Assembly: GCA_965249205.1 (NCBI GenBank)
Contig: CBDFLL010000006.1
Location: 186,001 to 250,000 of the forward strand
Reading direction: 5' to 3'
Length of the DNA: 64,000 bases
From: JAQBVV01 sp965249205
GTDB lineage: Bacteria > Acidobacteriota > Vicinamibacteria > Vicinamibacterales > UBA2999
How positions within the stretch are numbered: position 1 is the first letter of the stretch; every line of letters starts with the position of its first letter. A program made the translations under genes and the position numbers. Below are positions 53,010 through 61,064 of this stretch, in pieces. Below the pieces are notes generated by a model. It was not told the origin of the DNA. It saw only the letters and a list, made by a program, of their open reading frames with translations, and did no database searches.

Positions 53010-53219
53010 CTAGCAGCCCGTGGTGGAAGTCCAGCGGCATTCGACGAGCGATGCATCCCCGCGGTCTGCGTTGCTTCTCCCTCAAATACAGCCAGTATTC
53101 TCGGTCGTCGCGCCTTGCTCGCGAGCGCGGATTCCGCAGCCGCGCCAGGACCGTGCAGAATCCGCGCGAGGCGCCTCTTCGTCTCGGTGCCACGCCGGAC
53201 TTTCACCACGGACTGCCAG
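53010..53219. repeat. MITE-like palindromic repeat, family A copy 6
   Basis: CTAGCAGCCCGTGGTGGAAG to CTTTCACCACGGACTGCCAG, with the family core and a nested palindrome GCGCGGATTCCG / CAGAATCCGCGC. It lies directly before the thioesterase gene and its right end is about 23 bases from that gene's start codon. Confidence 0.8.
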
Positions 53220-53242
53220 GGGATCAAGGTATATTGCGGGCT

Positions 53243-53725
53243 GTGATTCCCGAGGCGACTCCCGAGGCGACTTCCAAGGAGGCTCCCGCTGCGGTTCCCG
53301 ACAGGGCTGTCGTTCCCGTGTCCGAATACCGACTGCGCCGACGGGTGCAGTTCGTGGAGGTCGACTCAGCGGGGATCGTGCACTTCAGCCATTTTTTCCG
53401 GTACGCCGAAGAGGCCGAACATGCGCTGTGGCGCGAGGCGGGGTTGATCATCGCGCGGCGCAGCGCCGGGGTGGGCTTCCCCAGGGTTTCAGCGAGTTTC
53501 GACTACCACTTGCCGTTGCGCCTCGAGGAGGAGTTCGACGTGGCGGTCCGGATCGCCGCGATCACGAACAAGTCCATTCGATATGCGTGCCTGGTGACGC
53601 GGGGCGACGTACGCATCGCGACTGGGTCTTTCACCATAGCGTGCGTGAGCAGGGGGCCTGATGGCACGATGAAAGCGACGCCGATTCCCGCCACGATTGC
53701 CTCCAGGTTTGCGGTCGCGATCTGA
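53243..53725 (+). CDS. 4HBT-family acyl-CoA thioesterase (YbgC/FadM-like)
   Basis: Up to 160 aa. The hot-dog thioesterase core opens YRLRRRVQFVEVDSAGIVHF with the catalytic Asp, then FSHFFRYAEEAEHALWREAG and PRVSASFDYHLPLRLEEEFD. I start at GTG 53243, which lies nine bases after a TATATT box (53229-53234), so the mRNA could be leaderless; GTG 53318 would give a more standard length. The upstream promoter region falls in the repeat. The first ~25 residues are Pro/Glu-rich. Confidence 0.84.
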   Translation: MIPEATPEATSKEAPAAVPDRAVVPVSEYRLRRRVQFVEVDSAGIVHFSHFFRYAEEAEHALWREAGLIIARRSAGVGFPRVSASFDYHLPLRLEEEFDVAVRIAAITNKSIRYACLVTRGDVRIATGSFTIACVSRGPDGTMKATPIPATIASRFAVAI

Positions 53726-53831
53726 GCCTCAGCACCGATTTTCCAGCTCTCCTAGGCACTCGCACACGTGCTACCATCCGGCCGCCTGGCACTCCAGGCA
53801 GCGTGTCGGGAACCGTGTCAGAGGAGGTCCC

Positions 53832-55946
53832 ATGAAGGTATCCATCGCCGTTCGTCGTTTCACTTTAGTGAGCGGGCTGGTGGCCGCGCTGGTTGCCTGG
53901 GCACCGACCGCGCAGGCCGAGGTCAAGAAGATCGTCATCGACACGAAAGTGTCGCCAGCCTTTGACGGTCAGGCTTACGGCACTGCCGGCCAGTATGAAA
54001 CGCTCGCGGGCCGTGCCTTCGGCGAGCTGGATCCCAACGATCCCCGCAACCGGATCATCACCGATATTCAACTGGCGCCTCGCAACGCCAACGGCATGAT
54101 TGAGTACATCGCGAGCTTCTTCGTGGTGAAGCCGATCGACATGTCGAAGAGCAGCCACCTGATGTGGCACGGGGTGCCGAACCGCGGCGGCCGACTCACG
54201 ATCGGGGAGATCGAGCGGCGAGCGGGCGACATCGGCCTCAGCAGCGGATGGCAGGGCGACAGTTCCGGGCGCACGGTGCCGGGCGACAACAACGACTACG
54301 TGATCGTGCCGATGGCACGCAGTGCCGATGGTTCGGCGATAACCGGGCCGGTGCTGGGACGCATCGTCAACGCGAGCGGCCCCGATTCGAGCCCAATGCG
54401 CGTCAATGCCAACCCGGTGCCGTATAAGCCGAGCAGTCTCGACACGACGGAGGCGACGCTGACGACACATGCGTCGGAGGCGATCGACGGAACGATCGGC
54501 GAGACGCGTACGATTCCCAGTGGCGACTGGGCCTGGGCGAGTTGCAGCGCCGAGAATCCCTTCCCCGGCACACCCGACCCGACGCAGATTTGCCTGCGAT
54601 CCGGTTTCGACCCGACGTTGCTCTATCAGGTGGTGTTCACGGCGCAGGATCCGCCGGTGCTCGGCATCGGCTTCGCGGCCTTCCGCGACGTGGCGTCCTT
54701 CTTGAGGTATTCGACCGAGGACGCGGAGGGCACGCCGAATCCACTGGCGAACCAGGTCACGAGCATCATCAGCCAGGGCCGGTCGCAGTCGGGCAACTTC
54801 ATCCGGGCCTTCCTGCATCTCGGCTTCAATGAGGACGAGCAGGGGCGTCAGGTGCACGACGGCGCGTGGCCGATCATCGCAGGTCGGCGCGTGTCTCTGA
54901 ACACGAGGTTCGCGCAGCCGGATGGCGCGCTGAAACTATATGAGGCGGGGAGCGAAGGACCGCAGTGGTGGGTGCGGTGGGAGGACACTGTCCGCGGGCT
55001 GCCGGCGGCGGGCATCCTCGATCGCTGCACGGCGAGCCAGACGTGCCCGAAGATCATCGAGCACTTTGGCGCGGCGGAAAGCTGGGGGCTGATGCTCAGC
55101 CCGGGCTGGGTGGGCACGACGGCGGTCGCCGATATCCCGGTGCCGGACAACGTGCGCCGCTACTACATTCCCAGCACGCGGCACGGCGGAGGCCGAGGCA
55201 GGTTTAGTGTAACGCCGGCCAACACGCCGAACTGTCCGGGCCCGGACTTCGGTCCAGGCACCTTCGCGGATAACCCGGTACCGCACACAGAAACGCTCAA
55301 TGCCATCCGGGAGCACTTCCGGAACTGGGTGATGCACGACACACTGCCACCGCCGAGTCGGTACCCGACCCTGGCGGATGGGACGCTCGCGGATCCCACC
55401 AGGGCGGACATGGGGTTCCCATCGATTCCTGGGGTACCGGGTGACGCGCCAACGGGCATGGTCAACCCGATGTTGCACTACGACTGGGGCGCGACGTTCA
55501 ACCACCTCGATGGGTCGGGCGTTCCGTCGAACGTACCGCCTGTGATCAGGCAGGTGATCAAGATGAAGGTGCCGAAGGTGGATGCGGACGGCAACGAGCT
55601 GGGCGGCGTGCCGGTGGTGCTGCGGGACGCGCCGCTAGGTACGTACCTAGGCTGGAACGTAGTGTCCGACGGGTTCCACAAGGGCAAGCTGTGTAACTAC
55701 GCGGGCGGCATGATTCCGTTTGCCGAGACGCGGGCGCAGCGAATGGCGAGCGGCGATCCGCGCCTGTCGCTCGAAGAGCGCTACGAGAATCACGACGGGT
55801 ATGTCGAAGCTGTGAGGGCCGCGGCGGCCAACGCTGTGGCCGAGAAGTTCCTGTTGCAGGAAGACGCGGATGCGCTCATCGCGGAAGCGACGGCGAGCGA
55901 CGTGCTGCTGCCGGTTCAGACAACCGCGTCGAACGCAGGTCAGTAA
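53832..55946 (+). CDS. Large secreted alpha/beta hydrolase (Abhydrolase_10-type)
   Basis: 704 aa from ATG 53832 with GAGGAGG upstream. Signal peptide at residues 1-30 (LVAALVAWAPTAQAE). The catalytic Ser is in IISQGRSQSGNFIRAFLHLG near residue 319. PNRGGRLTIGEIERR at the N-terminal side and GMIPFAETRAQRMASGDPRL at the C-terminal side belong to the same family, an uncharacterised secreted hydrolase group found in soil bacteria. Transcribed alone. A substrate is not visible. Confidence 0.84.
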   Translation: MKVSIAVRRFTLVSGLVAALVAWAPTAQAEVKKIVIDTKVSPAFDGQAYGTAGQYETLAGRAFGELDPNDPRNRIITDIQLAPRNANGMIEYIASFFVVKPIDMSKSSHLMWHGVPNRGGRLTIGEIERRAGDIGLSSGWQGDSSGRTVPGDNNDYVIVPMARSADGSAITGPVLGRIVNASGPDSSPMRVNANPVPYKPSSLDTTEATLTTHASEAIDGTIGETRTIPSGDWAWASCSAENPFPGTPDPTQICLRSGFDPTLLYQVVFTAQDPPVLGIGFAAFRDVASFLRYSTEDAEGTPNPLANQVTSIISQGRSQSGNFIRAFLHLGFNEDEQGRQVHDGAWPIIAGRRVSLNTRFAQPDGALKLYEAGSEGPQWWVRWEDTVRGLPAAGILDRCTASQTCPKIIEHFGAAESWGLMLSPGWVGTTAVADIPVPDNVRRYYIPSTRHGGGRGRFSVTPANTPNCPGPDFGPGTFADNPVPHTETLNAIREHFRNWVMHDTLPPPSRYPTLADGTLADPTRADMGFPSIPGVPGDAPTGMVNPMLHYDWGATFNHLDGSGVPSNVPPVIRQVIKMKVPKVDADGNELGGVPVVLRDAPLGTYLGWNVVSDGFHKGKLCNYAGGMIPFAETRAQRMASGDPRLSLEERYENHDGYVEAVRAAAANAVAEKFLLQEDADALIAEATASDVLLPVQTTASNAGQ

Positions 55947-56465
55947 GCTTCTACCTCTCGACTGTTACTACTGTTGCCGGGGCGTGCTCCGTTAGTCGGT
56001 GCCGCCTCGGTGACGGCCACTTCCTCGCAATGGTCCCCACCGCCACGCTGCCACCGTCGGCCAACATTGCCCGGCGGCCAGCTCCCGCCTTCGCGCAGAG
56101 CGCTTCGACGTGACAGGCCGCCCGTCGGGACATCGACCTCCGCTCGTAATCTGCCGCTCCCACCGCGAGTAGTACCCATATTCCGTTGCCAGCCATCACG
56201 GCATACACCGGTATAGCTGATTCACACATCGCGGATCGTGCGGACCGAACTCGCGGCGAGGAATCGTTGTGGTGCAATGTCCGGCTTCGCAGTGCGTCGC
56301 CGGGCTCCGAACGGCCACCGGAAGAGCGCAGCGTGGCGGCGACAGTGTTTGCTTCCGTAGCGTGTGCGACGACAGCGCTCCCACGAGACTGGTCATCGCG
56401 TCAATCGATGAGATAGACCCGAGGTGATAGCTCCGAGGGGGATAGACGGATCTGCCGCCTACATA
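55947..56465. other. Gap before the integrase gene, no recognisable gene
   Basis: 519 bases with short frames on both strands but no motif, no convincing start and no repeat end. A GAGGAGG (56521-56527) followed by GTG 56531 just downstream belongs to the integrase region. No attC-like pairs were found here, so cassettes do not extend to this side. Confidence 0.6.
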
Positions 56466-57578
56466 ATGGCGGCGGGCTGCAGAAAGTGCGCGCCTGCCAA
56501 GCGAAGTGTTGATTCTCAACGAGGAGGCTTGTGCCGACCGTGGTACTGCATTCGCAATTCTGGCGTCGGATTGGCGAACAGTCATCTCGAACATGCGCCG
56601 GGCTCCCGTCCGAAACTTCTTGTGCAGCTCCGGCGCGCGATCCAGGTTCGCCACTACAGTCGGCGGACCGAACAGGCATACCTCGCCTGGATTCGGCGCT
56701 TCATCGTCTTCAACGGAACACGCCATCCGCGCGAACTCGGGGCGGCGGAGGTGACGAGCTTCCTGTCAGGTCTTGCCGCTCGGGGTGTCAGTGCGTCGAC
56801 GCAAAATCAGGCGCTCAGCGCGATTCTGTTTCTGTACGACGTCGTGATCGGGCAGCGTTTGCCCTGGATGAACGACATTGTGCGGGCGCAGCGTCCCCTC
56901 AGGCTGCCCGTCGTGTTGTCACGTGAGGAGGCGGCGTTGCTGCTTGCGCGACTACGAGGCCCGGTTTGGCTGATGGCGTCGCTGATATACGGCGCGGGGT
57001 TGCGCCTGCTGGAATGCGCGGAACTCCGCGTCAAAGATCTCAACTTCGACCGTGGCGAGGTCACCGTGCGCGACGGCAAGGGTGGCAAGGACCGCGTCAC
57101 GATGTTGCCAGGGGCGATTAAGAGCCCCCTGGTAGATCACCTGCGGCGTGTCCAGGTGCAGCACGCCGCCGACCTGGTAGCCGGGCGTGGGGCCGTGGCG
57201 CTCCCTGGAGCTCTCCGCGTGAAGTACCCCGGTGCTTCAAAGGAATGGGCCTGGCAGTGGGTGTTTCCGGCGACCCGTTTCTACCGCGATCGCGAAACGG
57301 GTGAACAGCGGCGCCATCATCTCCACGAATCCGTCCTCCAGCGCGCCGTCAAGGGCGCGGCCAGAGCGGCCGCCATCTCACGCCCAGCCACCTGCCACTC
57401 TTTGAGGCATAGCTTCGCCACCCACCTGCTCGAAGCGGGGTATGACATCCGGACCATTCAGGAACTGCTTGGCCATCGGGACGTCAGCACCACCATGATC
57501 TATACCCACGTGCTGAACCAGGGTGGCCGAGGCGTCCGAAGTCCACTCGATGCCATCAACCCGGGCTCAGCTCAATGA
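56466..57578 (+). CDS. intI: Integron integrase IntI (tyrosine recombinase)
   Basis: Site-specific recombinase that inserts gene cassettes at attI. The N-terminal SAM-like domain has RHYSRRTEQAYLAWIRRFI and SASTQNQALSAILFLY. The catalytic Arg is in LIYGAGLRLLECAELRVKDL; HSLRHSFATHLLEAGYDIRT, LLGHRDVSTTMIYTHV supply H, R, H and Tyr. The integron-specific extra segment (GALRVKYPGASKEWAWQWVF, RHHLHESVLQRAVK) separates it from XerC/D. The start is uncertain: ATG 56466, GTG 56424 or TTG 56571. A good Shine-Dalgarno (GAGGAGG, 56521) serves GTG 56531 in another frame, so an early frameshift is possible. Confidence 0.9.
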   Translation: MAAGCRKCAPAKRSVDSQRGGLCRPWYCIRNSGVGLANSHLEHAPGSRPKLLVQLRRAIQVRHYSRRTEQAYLAWIRRFIVFNGTRHPRELGAAEVTSFLSGLAARGVSASTQNQALSAILFLYDVVIGQRLPWMNDIVRAQRPLRLPVVLSREEAALLLARLRGPVWLMASLIYGAGLRLLECAELRVKDLNFDRGEVTVRDGKGGKDRVTMLPGAIKSPLVDHLRRVQVQHAADLVAGRGAVALPGALRVKYPGASKEWAWQWVFPATRFYRDRETGEQRRHHLHESVLQRAVKGAARAAAISRPATCHSLRHSFATHLLEAGYDIRTIQELLGHRDVSTTMIYTHVLNQGGRGVRSPLDAINPGSAQ

Positions 57579-57696
57579 GCCCGGATATCCAGCGACGCTT
57601 ACGAAAATATCGGTGCTATCAAGAACGGCCTATCCCGTTCAGCCACGCAGGGCCTTGACAGGCTAAACCACTGTGAAAAGAGGAGGTAGCGGCTCG

Positions 57697-57725
57697 TTGA
57701 AGTTGCCCACTCCCCGGGATAGACT
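57697..57725 (+). promoter_or_regulatory. Candidate cassette promoter Pc
   Basis: TTGAAG (57697-57702), 17-base spacer, TAGACT (57720-57725), reading toward attI and the cassettes. Predicted start about 57732, just before the attI palindromes. A TTGACA at 57655-57660 without a good -10 is also present. Prediction only. Confidence 0.5.
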
Positions 57726-57734
57726 GCGACCGCG

Positions 57735-57778
57735 GTTCGAATATCGAACTATCGAGATCAGCCGAATTCTAGTTCGGC
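57735..57778 (+). other. attI recombination site
   Basis: Two palindromes 3' of intI: GTTCGA-ATA-TCGAAC (57735-57749) and GCCGAA-TTCTAG-TTCGGC (57761-57778). The second is a simple core site; its right arm GTTCGGC (57772-57778) matches the complementary GCCGAAC that opens attC1, so the crossover is between 57772 and 57773. The first palindrome may be an accessory integrase site. Located 156-200 bases after the intI stop codon. Confidence 0.8.
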
Positions 57779-57781
57779 AGA

Positions 57782-58096
57782 CTAGTACCCCGTCTCAGTG
57801 ATTTTGATCGGTTGGAGGGGGGGTAGCTCATCTGCCGCCAGTAACAGCCTGATCGTCCGGGGCTGCCGTGGGACGCGGCTGATAAGCCCGCGCCGCTCCA
57901 GCGCGACGATCATGCCGTGGACCGTGGGGGGAGTGACCTGAAAGAACCGTTGGAAGTCGACTTCGGCCGGCGGCTCCCGGTGGAGTAACGCGTAGGTGTG
58001 GATGAAGGCCAGATACTGGCCTTGCTTCGCCGTGAAGTGTGGGGCCGGACGACTGGACACGGGATCGGCAGTGTGATCCAAGATATCCATGAACAT
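57782..58096 (-). CDS. LexA-N-like winged-helix protein in IS630 copy 2
   Basis: Identical to the protein encoded in copy 1 (104 aa): a LexA-type DNA-binding domain without the protease domain, divergent from the transposase with an eight-base overlap of starts. Stop codon TAG again supplied by the CTAG target (57782-57784 on the minus strand). Confidence 0.7.
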   Translation of the reverse strand: MFMDILDHTADPVSSRPAPHFTAKQGQYLAFIHTYALLHREPPAEVDFQRFFQVTPPTVHGMIVALERRGLISRVPRQPRTIRLLLAADELPPLQPIKITETGY

Positions 58097-59250
58097 ACGC
58101 TATCGCGTGACGCTGACGCTCGAAGAAGGGCACCACCTGCAGGCGCTGACCCGCGGCGGCACCCGGGCCGCGCGCCAGATCAAACGGGCACAGATTCTCC
58201 TCGCCGCCGACGCCCAGGTCCCCGACGAACGGATTGCGGCAGACATCGGGGTCGGCACCTCGACGGTGTATCGGACCAAGCAGCATTTCGTCGAAGACGG
58301 CTTGACGCGCGCGCTCATCGAAACGGCCCGGCCCGGTGCACCGCGGAAGCTCAGCGCCGGCGATGAAGCCCGCCTGGTCGCGGTGGCCTGCTCCGCGCCC
58401 CCGGCCGGCCGGGCGCACTGGACGCTGGAGTTGCTGGCCGGCGCATTGGTCCGCCTCACCACGCACGAGACCCTGTCGAGCGCCACGGTGGGACGCCGGC
58501 TGGCCGACATGAAACTGAAGCCGTGGCGGGAGAAGAGGTGGTGCATTCCGACGGTCAACGCCGAGTACGTGGCGCGCATGGAAGACGTCCTCGCACTCTA
58601 CGCCGAGGCGCCGACCCCCCGGCGACCGGTGGTCTGCTTCGATGAAACGCCCCGACAACTAATCGGGGACGCGCGTGTCCCCATCCGGGCCGAGCCGGGG
58701 AAGCCCAGACGGGTCGACTATGAGTACGTGCGCAACGGCACCGTGAACGTGTTCCTGTTTGTGGACGTGCACCGCCCCTGGCGCCACGCCAAGGTCACTG
58801 ACCACCGGACGTGCGTCGACTTTGCCGAGTGCATGCGCGATCTCGTGGACGAGCATTACCCGGAGGCCGAGCGAATCCAGGTGGTGCTGGACAACTTGTC
58901 GACCCATTCCGCGGCCGCGCTTTATCAGACCTTCGCACCCGCTGAGGCCCGACGGATCCTTACGCGGCTCGACTTCCACTACACGCCGAAACACGCCAGC
59001 TGGCTCAACATGGTCGAGATCGAGATCGGGGTGATGGTCCAGCAATGCCTCGATCGGCGTATCCCGGACAAGGCCACGCTTGTCACCGAGGTCGCTGCCT
59101 GGGAGCAGCGGCGCAATGCCGAGCAGGCGGGCATCAACTGGTTGTTCACCGTCGACCGGGCCCGCACGAAGATGGGCCGCGTGTATCCGCAGCCCGCCAG
59201 GCGCGCGAAGGCCGCCGCGTGAACCGGTCAGAACCACTGCGACGAGGTAC
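57785..59250 (+). mobile_element. IS630-family insertion sequence, copy 2
   Basis: 1466 bp, same ends and length as copy 1 (22981-24446), flanked by TA at 57783-57784 and 59251-59252 in a CTAG target. It is inserted seven bases inside cassette 1, just past the attI crossover, so it separates the Pc candidate from the nucleotidyltransferase gene. The near identity of the two copies points to recent transposition. Confidence 0.95.
58089..59222 (+). CDS. IS630-family transposase, copy 2
   Basis: 377 aa, same DDE motifs as copy 1 (FDET, VLDN, NMVEIE). The only difference seen is Val instead of Ala at residue 219, from the single base change at 58744. Full length, apparently intact. Confidence 0.95.
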   Translation: MNIRYRVTLTLEEGHHLQALTRGGTRAARQIKRAQILLAADAQVPDERIAADIGVGTSTVYRTKQHFVEDGLTRALIETARPGAPRKLSAGDEARLVAVACSAPPAGRAHWTLELLAGALVRLTTHETLSSATVGRRLADMKLKPWREKRWCIPTVNAEYVARMEDVLALYAEAPTPRRPVVCFDETPRQLIGDARVPIRAEPGKPRRVDYEYVRNGTVNVFLFVDVHRPWRHAKVTDHRTCVDFAECMRDLVDEHYPEAERIQVVLDNLSTHSAAALYQTFAPAEARRILTRLDFHYTPKHASWLNMVEIEIGVMVQQCLDRRIPDKATLVTEVAAWEQRRNAEQAGINWLFTVDRARTKMGRVYPQPARRAKAAA

Positions 59251-59269
59251 TAGTGAACCACCTTCCAAC

Positions 59270-60023
59270 ATGATGGTCGACCAAGTTTTGCGTGATCGGA
59301 TCTCCCGTGCCGTCACCGAGGCGCTGAGGCCGCTCCCGACCGTGTTCGCCGGGTGGGAGGGGGGCAGCGCAGCTTTCGGGGCCGTGGATGCCTATTCAGA
59401 CATCGACCTGGAGTACTTGGTGGCTGACGATGCATCCTTTGACACTCTGTACGCGTCGGCGGAACGAGCCATCGAAACAGTCTCCCCCATCACCGCCAGC
59501 CACACACCTCTCCTGGGGCGCTACTACAAGGTGAAGGACGGCGGTGATTATCTCTTGGTCGACCTGATCTTTTTCCGAGTCGGAGGCGCCGATCACTACC
59601 TCGAGGTTGAGCGACACGGCGACAAATTGCCTCTCTTCGATAAGGGAGGCTGGCTGCGACGCAGCCCCTTGGCCGAGGGGGAATTGGCGCTCAAGCAAGA
59701 GGAGCGTTATCGGGAGCTTCAGACTTGGTTCCCAATGAGCCAGGTCTTTGTCCGCAAGGCTATCCTGCGCGGTCAGCACGTGGAGGCAGTGAACGCTTTC
59801 TGGGCCTGTACTTTGAAGCCATTGGCAGAACTCTTGCGCATGCGCCATTGTCCTGCGCGATGGGACTTCGGCGTACGCTACCTCGAACGCGATCTTCCCC
59901 CCCGCCGTGTACGCTCAGATCCGCGATTTGGCTTTCATCCGGGATCTTGAGGATCTCGAGGAAAAGTTGGCAAGGGCCACAGCCTGGGGTGCTGCGCTGC
60001 TGCGAGAATTGGAGCCAGTGTGA
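59270..60023 (+). pseudogene. Nucleotidyltransferase-domain cassette gene, frameshift in a C7 tract
   Basis: Integron cassette 1. MMVDQVLRDRISRAVTEALR opens it; WEGGSAAFGAVDAYSDIDLE is the GS-x(n)-DxD nucleotidyltransferase motif, as in aminoglycoside nucleotidyltransferase-like proteins. The frame stops early at 59950 after LPPRRVRSD. If one C is removed from the C7 run at 59896-59902, it continues AVYAQIRDLAFIRDLEDLEE and ends at TGA 60021-60023, four bases before attC1, as expected for a cassette gene. So the gene is functional in frame only with C6; a slippage switch or an assembly error. Confidence 0.75.
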
Positions 60024-60026
60024 GCT

Positions 60027-60099
60027 GCCGAACATCCGCTTGCAGCCGACGGCGGCTGGCGCGATGATGAGCCGCCCCGGCTGAAGCGGCGCGTTATAC
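60027..60099 (+). other. attC1 (end of cassette 1)
   Basis: 73 bp. R'' GCCGAAC (60027-60033), R' GTTATAC (60093-60099). Inner stem CCGCTTGCAGCCG pairs with CGGCTGAAGCGG, leaving one unpaired G, the extrahelical base typical of attC. Short central loop region. Confidence 0.85.
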
Positions 60100-60439
60100 G
60101 GACGGCGCCAAATTCGTTTTTCTTTTTGGTACTCGGGGTGACTCGAACACTCGGGCCAGGGGCGTGCAACCAGCGACTTCGAATTGGCCGACAAGCGCGG
60201 CGCCGGTGTTTTCTTGGTGCTGCTCCGAACGGCGGGGGCAATTCGTGACGTGTCCGTGCGTGCTTCGGCGCGCGCCGCCCTCGCGGCGTCGGGCCGCTCG
60301 GCGTCATTCAGCGCCAGCGAGGTCGGCGACGGCCGGGGTCACCCGAGGCCTTCATCGGCGCGCGCCGGCCTGAGGTGATTCGAACGTCCGAATCATGGGC
60401 TACCGTTTCCGTCTGTGAGGTGGCCACATTCGAAAAGCC
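60100..60439. other. Cassette 2 body, no recognisable gene
   Basis: About 340 bases between attC1 and attC2. Short frames exist (for example 60184-60378, 64 codons) but none has a motif, a good start or a stop at attC2. Two minus-strand strings (60131-60156 and about 60372-60398) resemble tRNA T-arm ends but do not form a tRNA. Cassettes without an ORF are known in integrons; this may carry a promoter or small RNA. Confidence 0.6.
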
Positions 60440-60551
60440 GTATAACATCCGGCTGCACCCGACGCACGGGGCCCGCTCCCGCGTGCCCCGTGTTCCCGCG
60501 CTCCGGGTGTATCGTGACTCCGCGCGGCGCGGGTGAGCCGGACCGTTAGGC
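60440..60551 (+). other. attC2 (end of cassette 2)
   Basis: 112 bp. R'' GTATAAC (60440-60446), R' GTTAGGC (60545-60551). Stem CCGGCTGCACCCG / CGGGTGAGCCGG with one unpaired G. A long GC-rich loop. Confidence 0.85.
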
Positions 60552-61064
60552 GCACAGAAGAAACGCACAAGACGACATGTAGCAACGCGCCGTAGGCGGA
60601 TCGTCAATGGACCAGGATCACACGTTCCGGGTTGTGCTCGCAGTTGGCGCCCTGATTATTTTTCCAATCATGGCGTATCACCGACTCAAATCACGGACAG
60701 GTGAGACACTCGATCGATGGCAGGAGGGCCGCTTCATCCTCTTCACATTGCGACCCGTTGGCGTGGCCTCGATGCTCGGACTCCTGGCGTTCATGCTCAA
60801 TCCGTCATGGATGGCGTGGTCGTCCGTGGCGTTGCCAGAATGGCTCCGGTGGACAGGAGTCGGCTTGGGCGTCCTAGCCGTAGGACTCTTGGTCTCGACC
60901 CTCCGCAGCCTTGGGCCGAATCTCACGGACACCGTCGTCACTCGGAAGGCGCATCGTCTCGTCACCCGCGGACCGTACCGCTGGGTTCGCCACCCGTTCT
61001 ATGACGCCGTAGGCCTCACTGTCCTAGCCAATTCGTTGACTGGGCCTGACCCGGTGATTTCAAG

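Noticed and set aside
22710..53219. Repeats as a CRISPR array
   Set aside because: Repeats are dispersed, 160-270 bp long, with no regular spacers and no cas genes.
55951..56277. Frame of 108 codons left of intI as a gene cassette
   Set aside because: No motif and no attC site on this side; the cassettes are clearly on the other side.
60131..60398. tRNA-like T-arm strings on the minus strand in cassette 2
   Set aside because: The T-stem has mismatches, the acceptor stem is too short and no 5' half, D-arm or anticodon arm can be built, so not a tRNA gene.
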